Of a stretch of 64,000 nucleotides of DNA, positions 11,772 to 20,585 are shown piece after piece (the stretch's first letter is position 1; each line of letters opens with the position of its first letter). The notes under the pieces are model-generated. The model was not told the origin of the DNA. It saw nothing but the letters and a program-made list of their open reading frames with translations, and did no database searches. The stretch spans positions 695,935,070-695,999,069 of the forward strand of contig NC_056748.1 of the NCBI RefSeq assembly GCF_019279795.1. Direction: 5' to 3'. Made by a program: the position numbers and the translations under genes. The DNA is from Protopterus annectens (taxonomy: Eukaryota; Chordata; Ceratodontiformes; Protopteridae).

Positions 11772-12398
11772 CAAAACTCCAGCTCTAAGGCAATTACTGA
11801 CTAACTATACACCAAATCATCCAGTCCGCTCTGCCAACAAATCAGTCCTCACTATCACCTCAGCTAACAACACAGCAGGTAAAGCTCTATTTTCACACAG
11901 TATAGCAAAACTTGAAATAATCTCCCTCCCTCTGTGACTTCTGCATCAAATACCACACAATTCAAGAACTCCCTTAAGGCCCATCTTATAAGTTCTTAGC
12001 TCCGTCCATGTGTCACATAGTCCAAAAATCTGTTAACTCCACACTTTCTCTTTTCTCTCATATTTCATGCCTTCAGTAAGCATGGTTGTTACAAATGGTA
12101 TCCCTTGACAAACAGGAACTTGTTGTAATCTCTGTCCATTTTTTTTTCACTACAAACAGAATGTTAGATATGTAAACATTGCTGATTAGAATTTTTTTTA
12201 CTGTTTCTTTTCTCACTAAATACTACTAGTATAACAATGTTTTCACATTGTGTATAATATCATTATTGTTGTTATTTGTTGTTTTAATTAAGTGGAGCTT
12301 TTCTCCCCGGGCCTCTGCTGTAAATGGACCTCATCCAGTTGGACCATCCCGGTTAACAAATGTAAAATAAAATAAAAAATATTAAATAAATAAGTAAA
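11772..12398 (+). pseudogene. L2-A C-terminal remnant and 3' tail
   Basis: Continuation of L2-A after the CR1 insert: DKTPALRQLLTNYTPNH, then ITSANNTAGKALFSHSIAKL, which corresponds to the IHKPKRPSGQLLLSFSLGKKWNSLP region of L2-B (split here by substitutions). The 3' untranslated tail follows, with the AAATAAATAAG end at about 12398. The run between 12000 and 12290 is untranslated sequence of the element. Confidence 0.8.
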
Positions 12399-12725
12399 TC
12401 GTCAGCCATTTCAAAGACCCCACCTTTTACTTCCAATCCAACTGCAAATATAACATGCAACTATTTATCTCCCCTTCAGTCTAGCCTATTGCTCTCTCCT
12501 GCCCTACTCTTTCTAGTATATGCACAGTCAGAGCTTTCAGATATGGTTGTAGCTCCATTATTTTACCAGCATGTCCCTCCCTCCCTCTCAGCTCCCACTC
12601 ATTTCTGTAAGTTAGCCAACTATTTCCCTAACCCCTCTAACAGTCTTCAGAATTTCCATTCCATGCATAATCTAGAATGCTATAACACCTTACTTAATTC
12701 CATGCTTCCAATGCACTAATATAGC
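12399..12725 (-). mobile_element. LINE-X, middle fragment
   Basis: CT-rich plus strand that on the minus strand resembles the rest of LINE-X. It lies between L2-A and the first hairpin. Assignment rests on position and composition, with no clear RT or endonuclease motif of its own. Confidence 0.35.
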
Positions 12726-12864
12726 AATAACCCACGCCTGGGTGTGGGTAATGCTGGATTTACCCACGGTTGGCGTGGTTTGGTCCCGAGGGCGAAGCCC
12801 GAGGAACCAAACGAAGACAACCGTGGGTAAATCCAGCATTACCCACACCCAGAAGTGAGTTATT
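12726..12864. repeat. Foldback element with 47-base arms
   Basis: An inverted repeat with a left arm at 12726-12772 (starting AATAACCCACGCCTGGG) and a right arm at 12818-12864 (ending GTGAGTTATT). The arms share GGTGTGGGTAATGCTGG and its complement. The centre holds a second, GC-rich hairpin (CCCGAGGG and CCCGAGG). No coding capacity. It is a MITE-like foldback of unknown superfamily. Confidence 0.75.
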
Positions 12865-12871
12865 ATTATAT

Positions 12872-12922
12872 AATGACATTATTTAAGAAAAGAAATAATT
12901 ACTTTTCTTAAATAATGGCATT
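12872..12922. repeat. Short inverted repeat
   Basis: Arms of 21 bases (AATGACATTATTTAAGAAAAG at 12872-12892 less its last base, and the complement at 12902-12922) around a 9-base loop, with one mismatch. It abuts the direct repeat that borders the palindrome cluster. Confidence 0.75.
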
Positions 12923-13462
12923 GTATAATGCCTCTTGCTGCCCTTCCGCAGCTGTCTGGTGTTCAGCGGCAGTTCTGATGTACTGCGCATGCCTCGCAGT
13001 ACATCAGAGTTGTGGGCAAAAGCAACGGAGAACGCAAGATCTCCGTTGCTTTTGTCTCGCTATGTTAAATGGGTTTAACATGCGAGACAGTTTAAAATAA
13101 GCAACGGAGATCTCCGTTGCTTATTTTAAACTGTCTCGCTATGTTAAACTCATTTAACATAGCGAGACAGGTTTAAAGCAACGGAGATCGCAAGATCTCC
13201 GTTGCTTACTGTGTCGCTATGTTAAAGGAGTTTAACATAGCGAGACAGCTTTAAAAAAAGCAACGGAGATCTCCGTTGCTTTTTTTAAATCTGTGTCGCT
13301 ATGTTAAACTCTTTTAACATAGCGAGACAGTGTTTTATACTAACGGAAAAAGTCCGGGCGACCGGACCTTTTTCCGTTAGTATATTGAGGGATTTACAAC
13401 GGGCACGCTGGTTGGGCTGCCCAATCAGCGTGCACGTTTTAGAGTAGGCATTGTATAATACA
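12917..13462. repeat. Palindrome-rich block bounded by a 13-base repeat
   Basis: The 13-mer GGCATTGTATAAT occurs at 12917-12929 and again at 13447-13459. It is itself close to palindromic, so it can be read either as a direct repeat (target-site duplication) or as a 16-base imperfect terminal inverted repeat. Nearly everything between is hairpin: 12974-13008 (TCTGATGTACTGCG arms), the four-unit array 13021-13331, 13337-13382 (ACTAACGGAAAAAGTCCGG arms) and 13403-13433 (GCACGCTG arms). No open frame fits. It may be a non-autonomous DNA transposon built from stacked palindromes. Confidence 0.65.
13021..13331. repeat. Four-unit tandem array of paired palindromes
   Basis: Four tandem units of about 79 bases start at 13021, 13100, 13177 and 13259. 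Each holds palindrome A (AGCAACGGAGA with TCTCCGTTGCT) followed by palindrome B (CTCGCTATGTTAAA with TTTAACATAGCGAG). In units 1 and 3 palindrome A has a short CGCAAG-type loop. In units 2 and 4 it has no loop and extends outward through TTTAAAATAA or TTTAAAAAAA, giving near-perfect palindromes of up to about 58 bases (13082-13139). The arms are almost identical between units, so the array is recent or kept uniform. Confidence 0.9.
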
Positions 13463-13784
13463 TTCTTTCCCATTTATTCTTCCTATTTCCTTTGCCATTT
13501 CCTCATCCATTGTAAATCCCCTACCTCAACACTTCTGAGGACTCCAGCACCACATATCCTGTGTTATCTGCTTCATCCACTTCATCCATACACAAGCATG
13601 ATCTGAAACAGCTCTTGCTCTTATTTCTTCCCCTTCCACTTATCTCTCACATTATTTTGTCTGTCAAAATGCATTTGGTCCATTTCGCATCATGCTCCTC
13701 AGTCCTCTTACTCCCATTAACTTCAAGACACATCTACCAACCTCAAATCTTTCCACTGCTCTCTTAATATCTGTCTGATACCAT
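13463..13784 (-). mobile_element. LINE-X, endonuclease fragment
   Basis: On the minus strand a broken frame includes RAVSDHACVWM, which resembles the SDH catalytic block near the end of APE-type endonucleases. That is what would be expected upstream of the RT relic at 5990-7600 in a minus-strand LINE. The rest is too decayed to read. Confidence 0.45.
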
Positions 13785-15087
13785 AAGGTATTCTTTAGCT
13801 ATGTCAACAACCTTAAAGGCAATACACAATTATGTGCAGAGCTCACTGTTAATGGAGTCACCTACACTGATCCTGAAGATATAACAAACTTACTGGCATA
13901 AAAATTCAGTTTCAACTTTACCCTCTCCCCCAGCCTCCCGTCAGGAAATGCCATCAAAAATTACCCCCCCCCCCAACTATCACTAGGGGACAGGTTCTCA
14001 ATGCTCTCTCTAAGGCTAAGAATATTGCATCAATGGACCCCAGCAATATCCCAAGCTGCTTTCTAAAGAGCATGGAATATGACATACCGGGCCCTCTGGA
14101 ATCACTATTTAACCATAGCCTCCAAATGTTTACCTCATGAATGGAGAATGGCAAATGTCATCCCTTTGCACAAAGACAGGCCATCTATGGACCCTGGAAA
14201 TTACACTCTTATAAGCCTCACTAGTCTCATATGCAAAGCTATGAAAATAATTAGCATGGCTTTGATTAGTAATGACATAGGAAAGATCCAGACACTGGAC
14301 CCAAGTTTTCGTCAAGGGTAGATCATGCCTACTCAACTTGATGGACTTCTTTGATAAGGTCACCAAAGCAACGGATGAGGGTAAAACAGTTTACACTGCC
14401 TACCTGGACCTAGCCATGGCATTTAACACTCAGGCATTGTTGACAAACCCAAGGAGTTAGGTATATACCTTTATGTCACCCAGTGGATACCCAACTGGCT
14501 CACAGACAGGGCCCAGGAAGTTAGAAGTCGGGAGTCCACCTCCATAAAGAGGCCAATCACCAGAAGAGTCCCTCTGAGATTGTTCCTGAGATTACTCATT
14601 TTTGGCATCAACTTGTCTAAAGTCAAAGCTAATGTCATAGGTTCATAGGTAGGTACTAGGCTATCAGCCCTAGGGCCTGTATAAGCCTAGCCAAAAAGGT
14701 ACCCTGGCTTTTGCCACTCAAGAAAATTATTTTCCTGTGCCCCTGTTGAGCAGAGCCACAGAAGTGATCCCTGGGGTGAATTTCCTATTTCCCATCCAAT
14801 CATCAAGATTTTTCTTGGAGTGCTAATGAGGAGCTCTGTTTGACATAGATAGGTAGTCTGTTCCAGAGTATGGGAAGCCTCTGGGACAGGAATCTATCCC
14901 TCCAGCATGTTCTGTTTATTGTGGTGACAAGGTTTAGGTCCCTAGAGCATGTAGCTCAGCGGGATTGGGGTTTCTTAAATTAAGAGCAGTCATAAAATCT
15001 TCCACTGACACTAATGTTCTCCAAGAAGGGCTGACACAGAGAGATAACTGGAGTCAGTGTAACAAACTAAAACTAAATGCCAAGAAA
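13785..15087 (+). mobile_element. CR1 LINE fragment, copy CR1-C (interrupted)
   Basis: Plus-strand CR1 running from the endonuclease-RT linker through the RT fingers and palm. Visible blocks: NIPSCFLKSMEYD near 14045, YTLISLTSLICKAM near 14200, then a frame change at about 14310, and TAYLDLAMAFN near 14395. It breaks at 14636, where another CR1 is inserted in reverse, and resumes at 14985-15087 with the block after the catalytic aspartates (GAVIKSSTDTN in translation) up to LKLNAKKY. Confidence 0.8.
14637..14984 (-). mobile_element. CR1 3' end, copy CR1-D, inserted in CR1-C
   Basis: A 5'-truncated CR1 in reverse orientation. It opens with the CR1 tail in reverse complement (TCATAGGTTCATAGGTAGG), then the 3' UTR, then the last part of ORF2 on the minus strand up to the block corresponding to SQSLRAT. 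About 50 bases of CR1-C seem to be missing at the junction. No clear target-site duplication. Confidence 0.85.
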
Positions 15088-15245
15088 TACATAGGTTCAT
15101 AGGTTCATAGATTAGTACTAGGCTAACTGCCCTTGTGGACCATTTTAAGCCTAGCCAATTACCCCATGTGAGAATCAAACCTCCTCATCTGTATTTAAAT
15201 CTGACCAAGTCAGTCAGTCATCTTCGATGTCAGGCCTAGTGGCAC
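15088..15245 (-). mobile_element. tRNA-type SINE with a CR1-like tail
   Basis: On the minus strand: a GAGGTTTGATTCTCAC stretch fitting a pol III box B, then GGCTAGGCTTAAAATGG and GTTAGCCTAGTACTAATC, ending in CCTATGAACCTAT repeats as CR1 does. A related copy is at 45612-45745. The tRNA-like head is diverged and box A is not clear here. Confidence 0.6.
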
Positions 15246-16455
15246 TACCCCACAACTGAATAAGACCATCTTTAGGGACTTAACCAAGTCAACCCTACTT
15301 CAGTGTGTAGTGGACCTATGCCTCCAACAGAGTGCGCTGCCACATTCACCTCTGACTTTTAAAAGTCAGTACCTGTCTGCCCTATATATAATGGCAAATT
15401 CACCAATAAACCTCTTTGGTAGAATGCCTGTATTAATAAATTGTATAACAAAAGAAAGAAAATGATGAAAAGTTGTGGGAAATCTCCATCCCCTTATCTG
15501 ACAGCTACAATAAAACATGCTACGAAGGAAGTAAAAAGTACTATTTGAAAATGCAAAGCAGAGTACAAGCTTAAGTTCACCACAGATACCAAGGAAAACT
15601 ACAAGTCTTTCTTTAGTTATGTCATGAAATTAAGGAATGATGTCCAACATTGCAATGAGCTCATCTATAATTTTATGGGTTATTCCAATCTCAGTGATAT
15701 ACCCAATATATTAGAAAACAAATTTAGTACTAACTATACCACACCTACCCATGTTGTTGACCCTAGTGTCCCTGAAAATTTAGTTTCCCCAGAAATCATC
15801 TTGGAACAAGTCTTAAAATCACTGTCAAAGATCAAAAGTAGTATTTCCATGGGACTACAGAACATACCAGACTGCATTCACATCAGTGCCAGGTATGTAC
15901 TATCTGAGCCTCTACTTAAAGTTTTCAATGTCAGCCTAGTCGCAGAGTTTGCGTCTGATGCCTGTACAAAAGCTACTGTGACTCCCCTACATAAAGATAT
16001 CCTTCTACAAATCTAGGCAATTCTAGGTCCATCAGCCTCACCAGCCTTATATGCAAAGCCATGGAACATATCATGGCAGAACTAATTTATGCAACTTAAC
16101 TGGTCTAGATTCTAATGGGTTTGATTTTGTGAAGCTGAGGTTGTGGACAGTGATCAGTCAGTGAACATTGCTTATCTCAATCTGTGGTGCAGTGGTGCAG
16201 CTGTTAGTGTTGTCGCCTCACAACAAGAGGTTCTGTGGTTGGATTCTCGGCTGGGGTGCCTTGTGGAGTTTGCATGTCCTCCTTGCATTTGTGTGGGTTT
16301 CCTCCTGGTACTCCAGTTTCCTCCCACATTCCAAAGACATGCATCTGGAATGTTTCTCCCTGGGCCTCTGCTGAAAATACACTCTCTCCTTGTCGACTTT
16401 CCTGGTCAACAAATGTTAAATAAAAATAAATAAATCTGGCCAGGGCTTTTAAAAA
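15246..16455 (+). mobile_element. CR1 LINE fragment, copy CR1-E (interrupted by a SINE)
   Basis: CR1 of another subfamily. An open stretch at 15624-16016 covers the endonuclease-RT linker and the start of the RT (SIPMGL-like KSSISMGLQNIPDCIH and KATVTPLHKD). It continues past frame changes to AYLNL at 16184, where a SINE is inserted, and resumes at 16439 with GCCAGGGCTTTT, completing the expected YLNLARAF block. It fades by about 16455. Confidence 0.8.
16185..16432 (+). mobile_element. V-SINE-type SINE with L2-type tail
   Basis: tRNA-like head (TGCAGTGGTGCAGCTGTTAG, then GTCGCCTCACA and a box-B-like GGTTGGATTCTC), then the conserved centre known from V-SINEs (GTGGGTTTCCTCC and CCAAAGACATGC). 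The tail, CTCCCTGGGCCTCTGCTG to AAATAAATAAAT, matches the L2-A 3' end. The six-base target-site duplication AATCTG lies at 16179-16184 and 16433-16438, inside CR1-E. Removing the insert restores the CR1 codons for LNLAR. Confidence 0.9.
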
Positions 16456-17529
16456 AAAAATACACACATATGCACTCCAACAACACGAGTATAAAAAGAT
16501 GAGGAAGTACCATATCAGGGTCTAAAGTTAAGCAAGCATTGTGACAAAGTAGAAAATGAGAAGCATAGGAAGAAATTTTAGAGCTATCAACTAGTACTAC
16601 AAAAACAGCATCTATTTTACTGGGCACATCCCAAAACCTGCAAATTCCAATCCACTAACAATTTATTATACTAAACAACATTCTAATACTGCAAGTCCAA
16701 TGCTGGTACACTTGCCCCTTCCCTCACCTTCAATTTCCAAACTAAAATTATTACTGGAAAGGTCAACACTCATTTGAAAGCTTCATGCAACATAGACAGT
16801 CATGAAATGTGCACTTTATAAAGTGTTTGTCACCAATGTCATGCTATCTAGACTGTAATACACTCTTCTCATTTTTGTCTTACATCCTTCTCAGATACTC
16901 AAGACCATTCAGACAATAATAGATAATGCATGTAAATCCACCTATCTTGTCCCAAGAAACAAGCAGCACTGCAATTCCTTAAAATTTCTGTTAACTGCAG
17001 TTGCCACCTGTTTACTTTCCACCCTTATATTTAAATTACTACAAGTATTGTCCATCTCTAAAAAATAAGTTATGAATAAAAACCTTCCCATACAGTCCAC
17101 ATACACAAGATGATAATGCAATTACCTTTCATATAGCCCCCCCTCCAGCTTAGCTGTTAGTGAAAACAAATTCAATAGTACAGTGCTTGCTAACAAGAAT
17201 CACCTCCCACCTATCAATGAAAATTTTAGATTTCACCAAACTTAGAGAAAAATGGCATCACCTCAAACAAATATTTTTCTGTACTTGCTTTAATCACAGT
17301 GGTGCCTGTACAATGATTTACTAGAACTACCTATACAGGGTGTAGTATATAAAGACCTTCTATTATGAAAAATAAGAAAGTTGCTCCTCTTTCTGACTCA
17401 CTGCTATGATTTTTAATGTTTTGAGATTGAGAGGTATGATGAATGGTGCTTTGCCATTGGGCCTGGGTTGTGACTGAAAAGGGTCTGAAGACCAGTCCAC
17501 CCACCTGGATAACAAAGTCACTAGTAGAA

Positions 17530-17534
<5 letters not shown>
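16456..17534. other. No recognised feature
   Basis: AT-rich, mostly unique-looking sequence. Short frames are present but none shows a domain I know. A few stretches may be very old repeat. Confidence 0.5.

Positions 17535-17598
<64 letters not shown>
17535..17598. repeat. (AT)n microsatellite
   Basis: A run of about 31 AT dinucleotides. It explains the isoleucine-tyrosine frame seen on the minus strand. Confidence 0.95.
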
Positions 17599-17600
<2 letters not shown>

Positions 17601-18248
17601 CACTTCATAAAGGCACCTAATAAGACCCCATTTGGAATATCAAGTGCATTTCAAGAAACAAGATGCAGTCTGTATAGACAAGGGCAAGAAAAGGGTGCAT
17701 AGACCTCACCAGATGTCTAATATAAAAAAAGCAAAAAGAGCTGAAATGCATTCTTGGGCAAAGGAATTGGACGCATGTGTTGTGAGGAATACAATACAAA
17801 AATTAAAGCACTTCAGAGGTCTCCACTGAGTAAGTGTAAGTGGACACAATTACAAGACACAAAGTAGAAAGCACACAGGAAATGCAAAGAGGTCACAGAA
17901 TTAGAATGGCCTTTTTGGGACAGAAACTTAAGAAACAACAAACAAACCCATGCATAATAAGGGAAATAAACTAGGATATTTGGCATTTGCCCCTCAATGT
18001 TTTGTCAATGGTACCAGTGCAGCAATGTAGCACATCTGTGCTGTATCAAACTGTGAAATGAACATTACTAAATAACCAGCACACAGGTGTTTGTATTAGT
18101 TTTTAAGGGGATACTTTTTAAATAAATGCAAAAGAAAAGAACTTGCCACTTTTATTAAATAAATGCACTTGCCCGTTTCTTATTTTATTTATTTTTTGTA
18201 AGTTACTGAAAGTACAGGAGAGCTTCTAGAAGTACACTAGTGTACTAG
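17599..18248. other. Mostly unrecognised; possible LINE trace
   Basis: Near 17620 the sequence AAGACCCCATTTGGAATAT resembles the RPHLEY block of CR1-like or related LINEs, but the homology does not continue clearly. The rest is not recognised. Confidence 0.3.
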
Positions 18249-18880
18249 ATCATCATCATCTTCTTTCGGCTGTTCCCATTAGGGGTCGCCACAGCGGATC
18301 ATCTGTTTCCATTTCTTCCTGTCCTCTGCATCTTGCACTGTCACACCAACCACCTACATGTCCTCTCTCACCACATCCATAAACCTTATCTTAGGCCTTC
18401 CTCTTTTCCTGTTACCTGGTAGCTTCATTTTTAGCATCTTTTTCCCAATATACTCAGCGTCCCTCCTCAGCACATGTCCAAACTAACGTAATCTTGCCTC
18501 TCTGGCTTTGTCTCCAAACCATCCAACCTGGGCTGACCCTCTAATAAACTTATTCCTAATCCTGTCCACCCTCGTCACACCCAGTGCAAATCTTATCTTT
18601 AACTCTGCCACATCCAGCTCTAACTCCTGCCTTTATGTCAATGCCACTGTCTCCAACCAATATAACATAGCTGGTCTCACTACCCTCTTGTAGACCTTCC
18701 CTTTCACTCTTACTGGTACTCGTCTGTCACAAATCACTCCTGACACTCTTCTCCACCCACTCCATCCTGCCTGTACTCTCTTCCACACTCACCATTACTC
18801 TGAACTATTGATCCTAAGTATTTAAACTCATCCACCTTTGCCACCTCTACTCCTTGCATCCTCACCATTGCTCATAATTA
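18249..18880 (-). mobile_element. RTE-clade LINE, 3' part
   Basis: On the minus strand this encodes the C-terminal region of an RTE-type ORF2, closely related to the better-preserved plus-strand copy at 57222-57690. The 3' end is short, as is usual for RTE: CCGCTGTGGCGACCCCTAA, then AACAGCCGAAAGAAGATG and a GAT repeat. A 5' truncation lies at about 18880. The 3' end closely matches the tail of several V-SINE copies in the window. Confidence 0.85.
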
Positions 18881-19370
18881 GTCCTGATATTTCACCTGTG
18901 ATATGCTCTCTTAAGCGATAAATGTACATAAATGGTTGCCTCCCTTAGATCTTTTAGACCTCAATATGCCCTTTCCAACAATTATTTTTCCCATATATTT
19001 TTTATTAATTTTGAAAAAAGAGAAAACTAAAAAAAAAACATTGTTTACATATACAATGGGATATAGATACAAATGAAACCGTTGTAATACAGTTGGATAT
19101 AAGACAATCGACACATTGAATAAGATATACAAAAAAGTTATGAGAATGGTGTAATAGAGAATACTAATATATGCTATCTCTCTAAAGGTTTTGAGAGTAT
19201 CAGACCTGAGAATAGCCCACAAAACATCCTGTAAGTATCCATACTGGTGCCAATATAATGTGACACAAATCAAGTCGTCAAGAACCCTAGAAAAACTATG
19301 TACATCTATTTACACTTAGGTCTAATCTTTATTTACTTATTTCTAATCCAACAATTATTTTGATGTCTTC
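18881..19370. other. AT-rich, no supported feature
   Basis: Contains TTTTTATTAATTTTGAAAAA and nearby patterns seen in 3' untranslated regions of some L1-like elements, but I could not align it to the L1 copies here. A minus-strand frame (18911-19273) is rich in hydrophobic residues and shows no known domain. Confidence 0.35.
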
Positions 19371-19379
19371 AAGTATCTC

Positions 19380-19470
19380 TGTAATACCTACGGCGCCACT
19401 AAAATACGATTAAAGTGGACGCTGACGCAGTACAGGAGCGCCACTTTTGCAAGCGCACTTAGAAATTGTA
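19380..19470 (+). promoter_or_regulatory. Small CpG-bearing patch upstream of the THAP3-like exon
   Basis: A patch with several CpG dinucleotides (CGGCGCC, GACGCTGACGC, AGCGCC, AAGCGCAC) in otherwise AT-rich DNA. It lies about 100-180 bases before the acceptor of the THAP3-like exon. It could mark a promoter or first untranslated exon. This rests on composition and position only. Confidence 0.3.
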
Positions 19471-19555
19471 TTTAGCTTGTAGTCCTCATAGACACTTGAT
19501 ACTTTCTATACATATGTGTTAGTCATTCCTTTTTAAATATTTCTTGTTCCCACAG

Positions 19556-19781
19556 CTATCTGGTTGGAATTATGAACAGAACTATAATGTTGCAATCAAT
19601 TGCTCTACTTATTCCCGTCTACAATTGCCAGTAATACAAGAGTCTGCAGCTCTGCAACAGTGTGTCAGCCATCTTTTTGAGGGGCATATCAGACTCACTA
19701 CCACGAGATGCCAAAGTCTTGCGCTGCACTACGCTGCGGGAATAGGTACAACAGTAAAAACAAGGACCTTACTTTTCATAG
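19556..19781 (+). CDS. THAP3: THAP-domain protein, exon with the start codon (THAP3-like)
   Basis: This is the only host coding sequence I can support well. The ATG at 19708 opens MPKSCAALRCGNRYNSKNKD, then LTFHR, which closely matches the start of THAP3. THAP3 is a C2CH zinc-finger DNA-binding protein of the THAP family. The first two zinc ligands (Cys5 and Cys10) are present. The reading frame ends at 19781 in AG|GTAAGT, a full splice-donor consensus, right after FHR, where THAP genes usually have an intron. An in-frame stop at 19678-19680 supports this start. A good acceptor (TTCTTGTTCCCACAG) ends at 19555, so an untranslated exon probably lies upstream. I could not find later exons in the window. 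A THAP-bearing P-element-type transposase is less likely, given the THAP3-type residues. Confidence 0.72.
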
Positions 19782-20231
19782 GTAAGTAGCGCAACGTTTT
19801 ACTGGTCAGATTTGGCAGCATGTACTTGTTGCTGTGATTGTATTTTATCTTATCAGTTAACAAATGTGGTGGAGGGTCAGTCAGTAGGGACACTATTGTC
19901 AACAGTGAAGGGGCAAGGCGTTCACTTATTTTCTGTAGCTTGCTGAACAAATTATCAGTTGTCATCTTGAGCAGGTGTGGCCCACGTTGAAATCGCTGTC
20001 TCCTCCTCCATAGCTGTAATTCTTTATTTGCTTTGTAGGAGTTGTTGGGTAGGTGACGTATGTTCCATTTGTAAAGTATTGAAAACGTTGTTTTAAAATA
20101 CAAAGACGTGTAGGGGAAAACCTTTCTAGTATACTTCTTCATAAGGAACGTTCTTAGTTTTTGAGTCTTAAAGTATTCAAGCTGTTCCATACTGAAAACG
20201 TTTGACACACATTCATTTAATTTTTTTTAAA

Positions 20232-20335
20232 AAATATCCATTGTAAAGGCTATTGAATAATATTGAGTCGTATTACTATTTGTTTTTATAGTAATACGAC
20301 TCAATATTATTCAATAGCCTTTACAATGGATATTT
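20232..20335. repeat. Perfect 48-base inverted repeat
   Basis: Arms at 20232-20279 and 20288-20335 are exact reverse complements around an 8-base loop. The arm contains ATTGTAAAGGCTATTGAATA. The loop region and both sides of the neighbouring SINE share ATTTGTTTTTA (20277-20287, 20332-20342 and 20575-20585). The perfect match means it is young. Confidence 0.92.
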
Positions 20336-20342
20336 GTTTTTA

Positions 20343-20574
20343 GGACCCGCGGTGGTGGTGCTGCGGTAGTGTTGTCGCCTCACAATAAGACGCTGTCCGG
20401 CTCGATTCTCAGCAAGAGTGTCTTCTGCATGGAGACATGCGTGAATGGGCATACCTTCGTTGAAGGTTGTGCGTCAGGGCTGGTAACTCGGCACGTAAAA
20501 ATCAACTACCAATCATTAGCGGACCGGAGTTCCGCTGTGGCGACCCCTAACCGGGAAAAGACACAAACATTACC
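20343..20574 (+). mobile_element. V-SINE-type SINE with RTE-type tail
   Basis: Head: GTGGTGCTGCGGTAGTGTTG and GTCGCCTCACAATAAGA. Tail: GGAGTTCCGCTGTGGCGACC and CCCTAACCGGGAAAAG, matching the RTE 3' end. The central V region is partly deleted. It is flanked by an exact 11-base direct repeat, ATTTGTTTTTA, which is a good target-site duplication (20332-20342 and 20575-20585). Confidence 0.85.
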
Positions 20575-20585
20575 ATTTGTTTTTA

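Larger units (their letters stand above)
7600..12398 (+). mobile_element. L2-clade LINE, copy L2-A (host of a CR1 insertion)
   Basis: An L2-type LINE with endonuclease, RT, C-terminal region and a 3' tail. The tail reads CTCCCCGGGCCTCTGCTG near 12303 and ends in AAATAAATAAG. It lies inside LINE-X, whose sequence seems to continue on both sides. The 5' limit is uncertain: motifs from about 7655 look like a repeated 5' untranslated region, and clear coding homology starts near 8200. A CR1 fragment (10737-11771) splits the C-terminal region. The same tail is present in L2-B and in the SINE at 16185. Confidence 0.8.

Noticed and set aside
13021-13331. CRISPR-like array
   Set aside because: Units are regularly spaced, but the spacers are the same palindromes and not unique sequences, and the context is a vertebrate genome.
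18911-19273. 120-codon minus-strand frame
   Set aside because: Hydrophobic composition from AT-rich DNA, no known domain and no conserved neighbour.
20270-20302. TAATACGACTCA resembling the start of a T7 promoter
   Set aside because: Only the first 12 bases match. The CTATAGGG part is missing, and the stretch is part of a genomic inverted repeat, so vector contamination is not supported.
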